Shown piece after piece: positions 36,769 through 46,022 of a stretch of 64,000 nucleotides of DNA (positions are counted from its first letter, which is position 1; every line of letters starts with the position of its first letter). A program made the position numbers and the translations under genes. The stretch is from an uncultured cyanobacterium (lineage in GTDB: Bacteria; Cyanobacteriota; Cyanobacteriia; Cyanobacteriales; Nostocaceae): assembly GCA_903848645.1 (NCBI GenBank), contig CAINGU010000118.1, positions 31,503 to 95,502 on the forward strand, given 5' to 3'. Below the pieces are notes generated by a model. It saw nothing but the letters and a program-made list of their open reading frames with translations. It made no database searches and was not told where the DNA came from.

Positions 36769-37443
36769 TTAACTGTTATTTAAGCTAGACTCATCTTCTG
36801 GGGAAGAAGATCCATCTTCCTTGGGAGCAGCTACTTTCACCATGGCATGACGGAGGACGCGATCGCCAAAATAATAGCCGCGAACCAACTCTTCTAACAC
36901 TGTTCCTTCTGGATGTTCATCTGTCGGTTCTCGCATGACTGCTTCATGTAAATTCGGGTCAAATTCTTGACCTTCAGGGCGCATGGGTGCTACACCTAAC
37001 CGTTTTAGACAATCCACTAACTGTTTATAAACCCCTTGATAACTCTTATGAATTGTCATTTCACCGTCCCCTTGGGGTTTGAGATGCGCTCGCGCTCTCT
37101 CAAAATTATCAACTACAGGCAGCAATTCCGTAATTGTGTTTCGCTTTACCTGTAGGTCTAATTCTTCTTTTTCCTTAGCAGTACGCTTACGGTAATTTTC
37201 AAAATCTGCGGCAATCCGCATATACTGAGTATTACGTTCTTCTAATTGGACTTTGAGAGACTCTATTTGTTGAGTCAAACCTGAAAAAGCAGCGATATCA
37301 ACTTCTATAGACTGTGCTGTAGCGTCGCCACTTGCTTCAGTCAGAATAGTATCTTCCTGTTCATTCATTTGGTTTTCTACTTGCTCAGTCACTTCGCTGC
37401 CAGATTCGTTGGAATTAATTTCGGATGGGGAGTCGCTTCTCAT
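36769..37443 (-). CDS. grpE: Nucleotide exchange factor GrpE
   Basis: 224 residues. The acidic, disordered N-terminus (about 1-60) leads to a long coiled coil (about 60-110), then the beta-wing domain. Typical motifs are [37 protein letters not shown], and [20 protein letters not shown] near the end. It releases ADP from DnaK. First gene of grpE-dnaK-dnaJ on the minus strand. Confidence 0.97.
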   Translation of the reverse strand: MRSDSPSEINSNESGSEVTEQVENQMNEQEDTILTEASGDATAQSIEVDIAAFSGLTQQIESLKVQLEERNTQYMRIAADFENYRKRTAKEKEELDLQVKRNTITELLPVVDNFERARAHLKPQGDGEMTIHKSYQGVYKQLVDCLKRLGVAPMRPEGQEFDPNLHEAVMREPTDEHPEGTVLEELVRGYYFGDRVLRHAMVKVAAPKEDGSSSPEDESSLNNS

Positions 37444-37813
37444 TGCTTGCTATACCTCTATTCGTTCGCCCAATTGCTGGCTTATATAGTTTACCTGTTT
37501 ATTTTCGCTTACTATTATCTACTCATCCTAGATGCTTTTAACAGCAGTAATTTGAATTACCAATATTTTGGCAGGAAGTGATATCACTGTCATCCTCTGG
37601 TGACAAATGGTGAATAGAATAGGATAGGAAGAGAAATCAAGCCAAAATTCCAGAAACCGCCCCTCCCTATTGCCTATTGCCTAATTCCCCGATCATAAAA
37701 TTTTTTACGTAGAAAGGTTGTTGATGTAAATTTAATACAGTATCAATGAGAATTATTAACCACAGTATGGGAATACTTAGAAAAGAGGTTCTCCTACCCT
37801 AACCCAATTGCTT
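37444..37813. other. Divergent region between grpE and pilB
   Basis: 370 bp holding both promoters. I find no CIRCE element (TTAGCACTC-N9-GAGTGCTAA) upstream of grpE, so HrcA control by that operator is not supported here. Confidence 0.55.
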
Positions 37814-39814
37814 ATGACTTACTCATCACCACAACGGCGCAGCACTGCTCTCACGACTAGAAGTGAGTTTTCGCCTTTCGGTAATAAGCTAGTAAAATCT
37901 GGCTTTGTCAATAATGAACAGATGAGACAGGCTGTAATTGAAAGCCGCAAATCTGGCAGACCCCTGACAGAAGTATTAGAGTCAATCACTGGGCGCACAT
38001 TATCCCCTGAGTTTGTCAGGGAATACAAAAAACAACATTTATTTGAACTGAAAATCCTCTACGGCGTTGAGTCCCTTGATCCAGAACTCAACGAAATTGA
38101 TACAACAAATGTGGGAACTTTAATTCAATCCCTCATTCCCGTTGATATCTGTCGTCGGCATCGCTTAGTCCCATTGTCAAGAAATGATCACCAAAATCCA
38201 CCTTATGTGTTGGTGGCCATGGTTGATCCAGATAATCTGGAAGCTTCTGATGATCTCAACCGGATTTTGCGTCCGCAAACCTTGTCTTTGCAGCGAATTG
38301 TCATTACCCAGAAAGATTACCAGGACATCATTAATAAATACTTAGATGAACAAGCTGCCCGACAAAAGGTTATAGACCAGCAAAAAAGCTATGATGTTAA
38401 ATCAGATTTAGACAATTTAGACAGTCTAGAAATAAGTGAAGTTAGTGATAATGATGTTGATTTAGGTGATCCAAAGGGTGCTGAAGATGCACCAATTATT
38501 AAACTTGTCAATCGGATCTTGTTGAAGGCTTTAACTGAGGGGGTTTCGGATATTCACGTCGAACCCCAGGAAGAATTTCTCCGCATTCGTTTTCGCAAAG
38601 ATGGGGTGCTGCGAGAAGCATTTGAGAATATGCCGAAAAAAATCATTCCCGCGGTAACAGCCCGATTTAAGATTATTTCTAACCTCGACATTGCCGAGCG
38701 GCGTTTACCTCAAGATGGACGTATCCGTCGGATATTTGAAGGACGGAAGGTAGATTTCCGGGTAAATACTTTGCCTAGTCGCTATGGCGAAAAAGTAGTG
38801 CTACGGATTTTAGATAACTCTTCTACCCAATTGGGTTTGGATAAGTTAATTACTGATCCAGAGACATTGAATATAGTCAAGGACATGGTTAGTAAACCCT
38901 TCGGCTTGATTCTAGTCACAGGCCCAACAGGTTCGGGTAAAACGACTTCGTTGTATTCGGCACTATCAGAAAAGAACGATCCGGGGATTAATATCAGTAC
39001 CGTAGAAGATCCGATTGAGTACAGTTTGCCAGGGATTACTCAAGTACAGGTAATTCGGGAAAAAGGGTTAGATTTCTCGACGGCATTGCGGGCTTTCTTG
39101 CGTCAAGATCCAGATGTGTTACTGGTGGGAGAAACACGGGATAAGGAAACAGCGAAAACAGCGATTGAAGCCGCATTAACAGGTCATTTGGTATTAACTA
39201 CTTTACACACTAATGATGCGCCTGGAGCGATCGCTCGGTTAGGAGAAATGGAAATCGAACCTTTCATGGTTTCCAGTTCTTTGATTGGGGTTTTAGCACA
39301 ACGTCTAGTTCGTCGTGTCTGTTCTGAATGTCGTATAGCCTATACTCCCACAACTCAAGAATTAGCTCGCTATGGTCTATCCGCTTCCCAAGAGGCTCAG
39401 GTAACTTTCTACAAAGCCAATATCATACCTCCAGAAGAAATAGCCGCTAATAATAAAAATATTTGTCCAAAATGCAATGGCATTGGCTACAAAGGACGTT
39501 GTGGGGTTTATGAGGTGATGCGAATTACTGAAAATTTACAAACTCTCATTAACCAGGCAGCACCTACAGAACGGATTAAAGAAGTAGCTGTTGAAGAGGG
39601 AATGAAAACCTTACTAGCGTACAGTTTGGACTTAGTTCGTCAAGGTGCAACTACTCTAGAAGAAGTAGAACGGGTAACATTTACAGATACAGGTTTAGAG
39701 GCTGAATTAAAAGCTAAACGGAAAAGTGGTCTAACTTGCCGGACTTGTAGTGCAGAATTACAACCCGAATGGTTAGATTGTCCTTACTGTATGACATCTC
39801 GATTTACAGATTAA
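37814..39814 (+). CDS. pilB: Type IV pilus assembly ATPase PilB
   Basis: 666 residues. The GspE N-terminal domain (about 20-160) is followed by the secretion ATPase with Walker A GPTGSGKTTSLYSAL (about 375), the Asp box, LRAFLRQDPDVLLVGETRD (Walker B) and a His box (ALTGHLVLTTLHTND). CPKCNGIGYKGRCGVYE is the usual zinc motif. An extra C-terminal tail holds CRTCSAELQPEWLDCPYC, two CxxC pairs. The cyanobacterial PilB C-terminus is known to bind the Hfq homologue. It powers pilus extension. The ATG at 37814 is preferred over a TTG six bases upstream. Confidence 0.96.
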   Translation: MTYSSPQRRSTALTTRSEFSPFGNKLVKSGFVNNEQMRQAVIESRKSGRPLTEVLESITGRTLSPEFVREYKKQHLFELKILYGVESLDPELNEIDTTNVGTLIQSLIPVDICRRHRLVPLSRNDHQNPPYVLVAMVDPDNLEASDDLNRILRPQTLSLQRIVITQKDYQDIINKYLDEQAARQKVIDQQKSYDVKSDLDNLDSLEISEVSDNDVDLGDPKGAEDAPIIKLVNRILLKALTEGVSDIHVEPQEEFLRIRFRKDGVLREAFENMPKKIIPAVTARFKIISNLDIAERRLPQDGRIRRIFEGRKVDFRVNTLPSRYGEKVVLRILDNSSTQLGLDKLITDPETLNIVKDMVSKPFGLILVTGPTGSGKTTSLYSALSEKNDPGINISTVEDPIEYSLPGITQVQVIREKGLDFSTALRAFLRQDPDVLLVGETRDKETAKTAIEAALTGHLVLTTLHTNDAPGAIARLGEMEIEPFMVSSSLIGVLAQRLVRRVCSECRIAYTPTTQELARYGLSASQEAQVTFYKANIIPPEEIAANNKNICPKCNGIGYKGRCGVYEVMRITENLQTLINQAAPTERIKEVAVEEGMKTLLAYSLDLVRQGATTLEEVERVTFTDTGLEAELKAKRKSGLTCRTCSAELQPEWLDCPYCMTSRFTD

Positions 39815-39865
39815 GCCGCAGGTTTTGAGTTTTTAATTGTTAATTAATTGGAGCAAAACGATACT

Positions 39866-40966
39866 ATGGAAATGATGATTGAAGACTTGATGGAACAACT
39901 TATTGATCGGGGTGGCTCGGACTTGCACCTATCCGCTGGGTTGCCTCCCTATTTTCGGATCAGTGGCCATCTTACACCGATTGGAGACGAAAGCCTTACA
40001 GCCGATGAGTGCCAAAGACTAATTTTTAGTATGCTCAATAACACTCAACGCAAAACTTTAGAACAAACATGGGAATTAGATTGTTCCTATGGTGTGAAAG
40101 GATTGGCTCGTTTCCGGGTGAATGTCTATAAAGAACGTGGTGCTTATGCTGCTTGTTTACGAGCATTAAGTTCTAAAATTCCTAACTTTGAAAAATTAGG
40201 TTTGCCAGATATAGTTCGAGAAATGACGGAAAAACCGAGAGGATTAATTCTAGTTACAGGTCCTACAGGTTCTGGTAAGACTACTACCCTAGCGGCGATG
40301 ATTGACTTAATTAACCGCACTAGAGCGGAGCATATCTTAACAGTTGAAGACCCCATTGAATTTGTTTATGAACCAATTAAAAGTCTAGTTCACCAACGCC
40401 AATTAGGGGAAGATACGAAAAGTTTTGCTAATGCTTTAAAAGCAGCTTTACGGGAAGATCCTGATATTGTTCTAGTAGGGGAAATGCGGGATTTAGAAAC
40501 CATTTCTTTGGCGATTTCCGCAGCAGAAACAGGTCACTTAGTATTTGGTACACTCCACACTAGTTCAGCCGCACAAACTGTTGACCGGATTATTGACGTT
40601 TTTCCTTCAGAAAGACAAACTCAAGTGCGGGTACAGTTATCTAATTCCTTAGTAGCAGTTTTTAGCCAAACTTTAGTATCTAAGAAAAATCCCAAACCAG
40701 GTGAATATGGTCGGGTAATGGCTCAAGAAATTATGGTGATCACTCCCGCTATTTCTAACTTGATTCGGGAAGGAAAAACAGCACAAATTTACTCAGCTAT
40801 TCAGACTGGCGGTAAATTGGGAATGCAAACTCTAGAGAAAGTTTTAGCTGATTTATATAAAGCTGGAACTATTTCTTTTGAAGCAGCAATGTCTAAAACC
40901 TCTAAACCAGATGAAGTGCAGCGTCTAATTGGCGCAACAGCCCCAGCCGGAGCTAAAGCACGTTAA
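39866..40966 (+). CDS. pilT: Twitching motility ATPase PilT
   Basis: 366 residues. It powers pilus retraction. Motifs are SDLHLSAGLPPYFRISG (N-terminal domain), Walker A GPTGSGKTTTLAAMIDL (about 132), ALREDPDIVLVGEMRD (Walker B), TGHLVFGTLHTSSA (His box) and the C-terminal AIRAGR-like region (LIREGKTAQIYSAIQTGG). It lies 51 bp after pilB in a pilBTC operon. ATG 39866 is chosen over a TTG 18 bases upstream. Confidence 0.97.
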   Translation: MEMMIEDLMEQLIDRGGSDLHLSAGLPPYFRISGHLTPIGDESLTADECQRLIFSMLNNTQRKTLEQTWELDCSYGVKGLARFRVNVYKERGAYAACLRALSSKIPNFEKLGLPDIVREMTEKPRGLILVTGPTGSGKTTTLAAMIDLINRTRAEHILTVEDPIEFVYEPIKSLVHQRQLGEDTKSFANALKAALREDPDIVLVGEMRDLETISLAISAAETGHLVFGTLHTSSAAQTVDRIIDVFPSERQTQVRVQLSNSLVAVFSQTLVSKKNPKPGEYGRVMAQEIMVITPAISNLIREGKTAQIYSAIQTGGKLGMQTLEKVLADLYKAGTISFEAAMSKTSKPDEVQRLIGATAPAGAKAR

Positions 40967-40967
40967 A

Positions 40968-41047
40968 GGGAACAGGCAAGAGGTAGGGAGCAGGGGGCAG
41001 GGAGCAGGGGGAAAATGTTTACCAATTACCAATTACCAATTACCAAA
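40968..41047. repeat. Heptameric repeats between pilT and pilC
   Basis: GGGAGCA/GGGGGCA units (40976-41008), then four ATTACCA heptamers (41020-41045). They separate pilT from pilC within the operon. Confidence 0.85.
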
Positions 41048-41059
41048 ATTTAAATTATT

Positions 41060-42283
41060 ATGCCTACCTACGTTGCTCGAATTCGTGACTCTCAAGGAAA
41101 AGCTAGAACCGAAAAATTTACTGCTGATTCCTTGGCTGATGCTCGAACTAATCTCAGAGATCAGGGTTTTGTTGTTCAAGATCTAAAAGAATCTCAAAGC
41201 TTGGCTTCTCGGTTTGATATAAATAAAATTCAGAATTCCTTTGTTAAGGTTTCTGTGAAAGATAAAGCAGTTTTTTCTCGTCAATTTGCTGCTTTGGTGA
41301 ATGCAGGTGTGGCCATAGTCAGAGGGTTGGGTGTACTATCTGAACAATGTAGTAATCCTAAACTGAAAGCGGCTTTAATGGAAATTAGTGCCGATGTGCA
41401 AACTGGAGTTAACCTCTCAGATGCTATGCGTAAACATCCTGATTGTTTTGATGGTTTGTATGTGAGTATGGTTCAAGCTGGAGAAATTGGGGGTGTGCTA
41501 GATGAGGTTTTAAATCGTCTCGCTAAATTATTAGAAGACATGGCCAGGTTACAGAACCAAATTAAATCAGCTATGTCTTATCCAATGGTAGTGGGTTTTT
41601 TAGCAACTTCTATTTTCGTCGGCATGACAGTTTTTTTAATTCCTGTTTTTGCGAAGATATTTCAAGAGTTAGGAACAGAATTGCCCGCACTTACGCAATT
41701 TTTGTTGGATTGTAGTATAATACTACGCAGTTTTTGGTCTGTCATCATTGTTACTGGTTTATCTGTCTTGTTCTTTCTCTATAAGCAGTATTACAAAACC
41801 CCCATTGGTAAGTTAAATATTGATGGTATTTCTCTAAAGATACCTTTGTTTGGTGATTTGATTCAAAAATCTTCCATTGCCCGGTTTAGTCGGACTTTCG
41901 GTTCATTAACTCGTTCTGGAGTCCCGATTTTAACCTGTTTAGAAATTGTCCGGGATACCTCAGGAAACCAAGTTATTGCTAACGCTATAGATGCTGCTCG
42001 TGAAGAGGTTCAACAGGGGGGAATGATTAGTGTTGCTTTACTCAAAGAAGCTGTTTTTCCAGCTATGGCAATTCAGATGATGGCTATTGGTGAAGAAACA
42101 GGTCAGTTAGATGGAATGTTGATGAAAGTTGCCGATTTCTATGAAGATGAAGTAGAACAGGCAGTTAAGGCACTCACCAGCGTTTTAGAACCATTGATGA
42201 TTGTGGTACTGGGGGGAATGGTGGGGACAATTTTGCTGGCTATGTATCTGCCGATGTTTAAAGTATTTGAAAAGATGGGTTAA
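41060..42283 (+). CDS. pilC: Type IV pilus inner-membrane platform protein PilC
   Basis: 407 residues. The T2SS F-domain appears twice: VFSRQFAALVNAGVAIVRGL and RFSRTFGSLTRSGVPILTCL, with the membrane helices (about 170-200, 220-245 and 375-400) that make the pilus platform contacting PilB and PilT. The N-terminal DUF-like domain YVARIRDSQGKARTEKF is typical. Third gene of pilBTC. Confidence 0.96.
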   Translation: MPTYVARIRDSQGKARTEKFTADSLADARTNLRDQGFVVQDLKESQSLASRFDINKIQNSFVKVSVKDKAVFSRQFAALVNAGVAIVRGLGVLSEQCSNPKLKAALMEISADVQTGVNLSDAMRKHPDCFDGLYVSMVQAGEIGGVLDEVLNRLAKLLEDMARLQNQIKSAMSYPMVVGFLATSIFVGMTVFLIPVFAKIFQELGTELPALTQFLLDCSIILRSFWSVIIVTGLSVLFFLYKQYYKTPIGKLNIDGISLKIPLFGDLIQKSSIARFSRTFGSLTRSGVPILTCLEIVRDTSGNQVIANAIDAAREEVQQGGMISVALLKEAVFPAMAIQMMAIGEETGQLDGMLMKVADFYEDEVEQAVKALTSVLEPLMIVVLGGMVGTILLAMYLPMFKVFEKMG

Positions 42284-42292
42284 TTAAAAGTT

Positions 42293-42342
42293 GAAAAATG
42301 AAGAATGAAGACTAAAAAAATAAATCTCATCCTTCATTTTTC
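42293..42342 (+). terminator. Large inverted repeat / possible pilBTC terminator
   Basis: GAAAAATGAAGAATGA (42293-42308) pairs with TCATCCTTCATTTTTC (42327-42342) with one mismatch or wobble over 16 bases and an 18-base loop. It starts ten bases after the pilC stop. No T-run follows immediately, so it may instead be a 3'-end stability hairpin. Confidence 0.55.
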
Positions 42343-42371
42343 ATCCTTTACACTTCTAAATAAACAAAATT

Positions 42372-42962
42372 ATGTCTGTACAAAAATCTCTTTATGAAGC
42401 TAGTTTAGCTGATTACAGTAATCATATATCAGCGATCGCTCTTCTCAAACAACATCGCCCCTATTTGGAGATGATTCCTAGTCTCCGTCGTCCTTCTGAA
42501 AGTGTCATTACTATCCCACTACCCATAGTCCGTATCCGTGACATCGAAACTAAAACCTCACAAACGACGGCTTTACCCTGTGATATCAGTATTATCATGT
42601 GTGACCCGGAATGGAAAATCAAAACCGGTGTGGAGATATTAGTTTTTATTCATCGTCCCCATGAAGACTTTTCTGACTTATTGGGAAGATGGCGCAAAAG
42701 TCAAGTGTTATTAGATAAAGAATATGAATGGTTAATGCACCCCCGTCATAGTCATATTTTGAGTGAGGGTGCTAATACCATTTATCCTCTATTTGTAGTT
42801 TTTCATCAAACATCAGAACGGATTCAAAGAGGTTTAGTAGGTGCGGATTTGCCATTTATCATCCAAGCACCTACCACTATCATAGAAGAAGCGGCTATTG
42901 AGTCCTTGACCAGCTTAGAGTCTGAATCAGGATTTTCAGGATTTAAGGATTTTCAGGATTAA
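42372..42962 (+). CDS. Hypothetical protein
   Basis: 196 residues, soluble, with no signal peptide. The middle part is beta-rich (VITIPLPIVRIRDIETKT, WKIKTGVEILVFIHRPHEDF). I do not recognise a family. The last nine residues (FSGFKDFQD) are encoded by a short repeat of TCAGGATTT-type units, so the natural C-terminus may end earlier. It follows pilC on the same strand after a hairpin. Confidence 0.6.
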   Translation: MSVQKSLYEASLADYSNHISAIALLKQHRPYLEMIPSLRRPSESVITIPLPIVRIRDIETKTSQTTALPCDISIIMCDPEWKIKTGVEILVFIHRPHEDFSDLLGRWRKSQVLLDKEYEWLMHPRHSHILSEGANTIYPLFVVFHQTSERIQRGLVGADLPFIIQAPTTIIEEAAIESLTSLESESGFSGFKDFQD

Positions 42963-43001
42963 TATCATGTTTTTCATCCCCAATCCCTAGTCCCCAATCT
43001 C

Positions 43002-44009
43002 CTATTTTACAAACTTGGGCATGATTTCCGCCGCCGTAAATAAGCCGGAAATGCCCCGTTGATGCAATTCCTGACCAGCTTTAAGATAACCAAAGGCAGG
43101 ACCACAGACATTGGCGGCCATGCTGGTTTCATCGCCTAATGTAAAGGTGTGGGTGGATATCTTACCCTCAAAGGTGCGTCCTGTAATTTTCACGTTGGTA
43201 CTCAGGGGCTTTTTGGGGTTGCGGGTATCAACGACACCACCAACTGTAACTCTATCCCGTGAACAAATCCCCGCAATTTCTAACATGACATCATCGGCGT
43301 GTTCCATATTTTCCAAGGTTAACACGCCGTTGGTTTTATCTAGTAATGCTTCTACCTCTGCGTCTGTCATGGCTCTAGCGGCTTCCACACTATAACCGGG
43401 CATATGGCCGATATCTTCCCGAACAGTGGCGCGGTAAGCCTCCCAATTAGCAATTCCCACACCAAAGGTAATTACCACATTGTGAATTTCGGCGTAACTT
43501 TGGGCTGCTAAAGCGGCAGCGGCAGTTAATAGTCCAGGAGTAGCACCACAGCCTGTCATGTAAGTAATTCCCGCTGCTTGCAGTTCGTCTTTCATGGTTA
43601 AAAGTTGTTCTACTGCACTGGTGCGTTTTATGGCATCCACTAGGACACCTTTCCAACCGGCTTGAATAAATTCTTTGGCTACCGAGGGGATAAAGTCGTT
43701 GGGAAGGTTGGGTAAAGCTAGGAAATAACCATCTACAGCGTCACCAGTGGCTTGAATTAAATCCTGAATACTGTTATTGCTTAATATCCCAACTGGTTCT
43801 AAATAACCGACTGTACCTTGATTTTGGTAGGTGGTAATACAACCTTGGGTGTTTAAGCCTTCGGTGGAGTAAGCGTAGCCTTTTTGGTCTGCGGCTGCGA
43901 CTAAGATCATTTCCCGTTTGCTGGAAAGGAGTTTGGCGGATGCTTGTCCGAGTCCACCAAATCCCAGGACTCCGACGCGGATAGGTTGGTTGGTTGGTTG
44001 GGTGTTCAT
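43002..44009 (-). CDS. Saccharopine-dehydrogenase-like NAD(P)-binding oxidoreductase
   Basis: 335 residues. It begins with a Rossmann dinucleotide fold ([18 protein letters not shown], GxGxxG) and continues with [20 protein letters not shown] and [17 protein letters not shown]. The layout is like saccharopine or homoserine dehydrogenase-type two-domain oxidoreductases in cyanobacteria. The substrate is unknown. It is monocistronic, with a long upstream region. Confidence 0.75.
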   Translation of the reverse strand: MNTQPTNQPIRVGVLGFGGLGQASAKLLSSKREMILVAAADQKGYAYSTEGLNTQGCITTYQNQGTVGYLEPVGILSNNSIQDLIQATGDAVDGYFLALPNLPNDFIPSVAKEFIQAGWKGVLVDAIKRTSAVEQLLTMKDELQAAGITYMTGCGATPGLLTAAAALAAQSYAEIHNVVITFGVGIANWEAYRATVREDIGHMPGYSVEAARAMTDAEVEALLDKTNGVLTLENMEHADDVMLEIAGICSRDRVTVGGVVDTRNPKKPLSTNVKITGRTFEGKISTHTFTLGDETSMAANVCGPAFGYLKAGQELHQRGISGLFTAAEIMPKFVK

Positions 44010-44732
44010 AGTTATTTTAGTAGGGCGTATAAACCTAAATTTTCCGTATAATAGCTAGTTATGTTGTAAAAATCTACCTTATTTAGCAAACTATTACTAT
44101 ATATGAATTATTATTTTGATGAATAAAAACTTGATATATATGGGCGCACACTTTCCCACTAATACCATAAGCATACCCGAAACTCGGAACACTGTCAAGC
44201 CCCTTAGCTGCAATCACCAAAACTCGTTCAATTATTGATAAAATTCTCAATAATAATGAGAATAGACCAGCATTATTGATAAAAATCTTTTTTGCCAAAA
44301 TCCCATACAAATAACTTATAGCCTATAAATGCATACTGGTTTTTTGTATAATTGCAACCTATTTATAATTTCAGTATAAAACTGGTTACTGGTTAAAATC
44401 AATGATAATGATAAGATTGTCCAATGTGATTGAGGATATCTTCATCTTTAGTTATGGCTGCTATTTTGTCTATAAGCTTGATTTCATAAGGCTTTTGACA
44501 AATTGTGGTCTTCACCTTGACTAATTAATCAGGTTAAGAGAAACTGAATATTGATAGACGTAAATACTAATAAGAATAATAACTTTTGTAAAAATTCTGA
44601 GATATATATGTTCAAATGTGGAACATTATGAAACAAATGGCAAATTTGTCTCTGAGTTCCTATCGCTAAATTTTGAGCAAGTCTGGTAAAACAGCAAAGT
44701 TCAATTGTACTATCGAGGTTGGCTTTCAGAAC
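44010..44732. other. Long AT-rich intergenic region with palindromes
   Basis: About 720 bp without a supported gene. It includes ATTCTCA (44243-44249) and TGAGAAT (44257-44263), a perfect seven-base inverted pair around seven bases, and AATGATAATGATAAG at about 44402-44416, which resembles part of a Fur box. These may regulate the operon at 44733 or the oxidoreductase gene. This is a weak inference. Confidence 0.45.
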
Positions 44733-44942
44733 ATGGAAACATTAGAATTCATCATTTATCCAGATGGTCGAGTCCAAGAAAAAGTCACCGGCATTATCGG
44801 TGCGTCTTGTGCTGAAGTCACAGCAGCCATAGAAGCCCAGCTAGGAAGAGTGTTGAGTAATGAGCCAACCTCGGAGTTTTTCGCCACCAACACCCAACAA
44901 ATTAGTGTAGCGAATACGCAAATCGCCCATAGCGAATGGTAA
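44733..44942 (+). CDS. DUF2997 family protein
   Basis: 69 residues. The start METLEFIIYPDGRVQEKVTG and the following CAEVTAAIEAQLG are the DUF2997 pattern. The ATG is chosen over an upstream TTG at 44673 because the family begins there. First gene of the conserved cyanobacterial trio DUF2997-ycf35-ferredoxin, of unknown function. Confidence 0.88.
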   Translation: METLEFIIYPDGRVQEKVTGIIGASCAEVTAAIEAQLGRVLSNEPTSEFFATNTQQISVANTQIAHSEW

Positions 44943-44980
44943 GTTTTCCAACTAGTTAATTTCATTGATTACAAACCACT

Positions 44981-45367
44981 ATGTCACACTTTAGCCAAAT
45001 CAAGACACAAATCCGTAATCTGGAATCCTTGCAAGATGCCCTGTCCGACTTGGGAATAGACTGGAAACCTGGACCTGGTGAGGTGCGCGGTTATCATGGT
45101 CAAACCCATGCTGCTGAGGTGACAATTGAGCAGCAAAATGGTTATGATATCGGTTTTAGATGGAATGGTCAAGAATACGAATTAGTTGCAGATTTACAAT
45201 ATTGGCAACAAAATCTATCTGTAGATGGGTTTGTCCGGCAAGTGACTCAATGTTATGCTTATCAAACAGTAGTTAAAGAAACTACTAAAGTTGGCTTCCA
45301 AGTGGCCGAACAACAAAAAAATGCAGATGGTTCTATTCGCCTAGTAGTACAACGCTGGAGTGCGTAA
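44981..45367 (+). CDS. ycf35: Ycf35 / DUF1257 family protein
   Basis: 128 residues. MSHFSQIKTQIRNLESLQDA is the start of the Ycf35/DUF1257 family, found in cyanobacteria and red-algal plastids. The rest is alpha/beta with WQQNLSVDGFVRQVTQCYAY. Its role is not known. It overlaps the next gene's start by one base. Confidence 0.92.
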   Translation: MSHFSQIKTQIRNLESLQDALSDLGIDWKPGPGEVRGYHGQTHAAEVTIEQQNGYDIGFRWNGQEYELVADLQYWQQNLSVDGFVRQVTQCYAYQTVVKETTKVGFQVAEQQKNADGSIRLVVQRWSA

Positions 45368-45822
45368 TGTCTGATTTCCTGCCGTTACCAGAAGAACAAG
45401 AGTATAACCGTTCCGGGTTAGAACCAGAACTAGGGAGCTTTTTGCGAGATATCCCCGAACGTTCTGGTTTAGAACCGGAATTAGGCGGTGTGGTGCGGCA
45501 GAAGGGCGTTTATGTAGATGAAATTACCTGTATTGGCTGTAAAAATTGCGCCCATGTTGCCCGCAATACTTTCTTTATTGAAGAAGATTATGGGCGATCG
45601 CGTGTGATTCGTCAAGATGCAGACACAGAAGAGATAGTTCAAGAAGCCATAGATACCTGTCCAGTGGATTGTATTCACTGGGTTGATTATACTAAACTGA
45701 AAAATTTAGAAGAAGACAGAAAATATCAGGTAATCCCTATAGCTGGCTATCCCGTAGAACATGGTGTAGCTACTACAGAAAAACGTCGGAAGAAACAAAA
45801 GTTAAAAAAATCCAGTTCTTAA
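45367..45822 (+). CDS. 4Fe-4S ferredoxin with N-terminal repeat extension
   Basis: 151 residues. A single 4Fe-4S cluster motif, CIGCKNCAHVA (CxxCxxC) with the fourth Cys in TCPVDCIHW, is typical of the short cyanobacterial/plant ferredoxin linked to DUF1257. The N-terminus repeats RSGLEPELG twice (about 16-24 and 32-40). The C-terminus is Lys-rich (KRRKKQKLKK). It is co-translated with Ycf35, so the trio may form a redox-linked complex. Confidence 0.9.
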   Translation: MSDFLPLPEEQEYNRSGLEPELGSFLRDIPERSGLEPELGGVVRQKGVYVDEITCIGCKNCAHVARNTFFIEEDYGRSRVIRQDADTEEIVQEAIDTCPVDCIHWVDYTKLKNLEEDRKYQVIPIAGYPVEHGVATTEKRRKKQKLKKSSS

Positions 45823-45975
45823 ATTACCAAAAAAGGGAAAAGGGAAGAGGGAACGGGGAACAGGGAACAGATAAGAAAGACTCATTTGCAAAAGTTCAGA
45901 GCTTCAGTCAAAAAAAAGATGTTTTTAAACATGAGTTTTTTCTGTTCCCTGTTGCTTCGGAGTTCCCTCTGAACA

Positions 45976-46019
45976 ACAAAAAGCACTGGTTATATCATGG
46001 TTATATCAGTGCTTTTTGT
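45976..46019. terminator. Bidirectional terminator
   Basis: ACAAAAAGCACTG (45976-45988) pairs perfectly with CAGTGCTTTTTGT (46007-46019), with A- and T-runs on both sides. It lies between the convergent ferredoxin and EamA-transporter genes, so it can serve both. Confidence 0.88.
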
Positions 46020-46022
46020 TTT

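Noticed and set aside
37444..37813. CIRCE operator upstream of grpE
   Set aside because: No TTAGCACTC-N9-GAGTGCTAA-like inverted repeat is present.
44083..44310. 75-residue open frame on the minus strand
   Set aside because: It starts only with TTG, has no ribosome site, lies in AT-rich DNA and resembles nothing I know.
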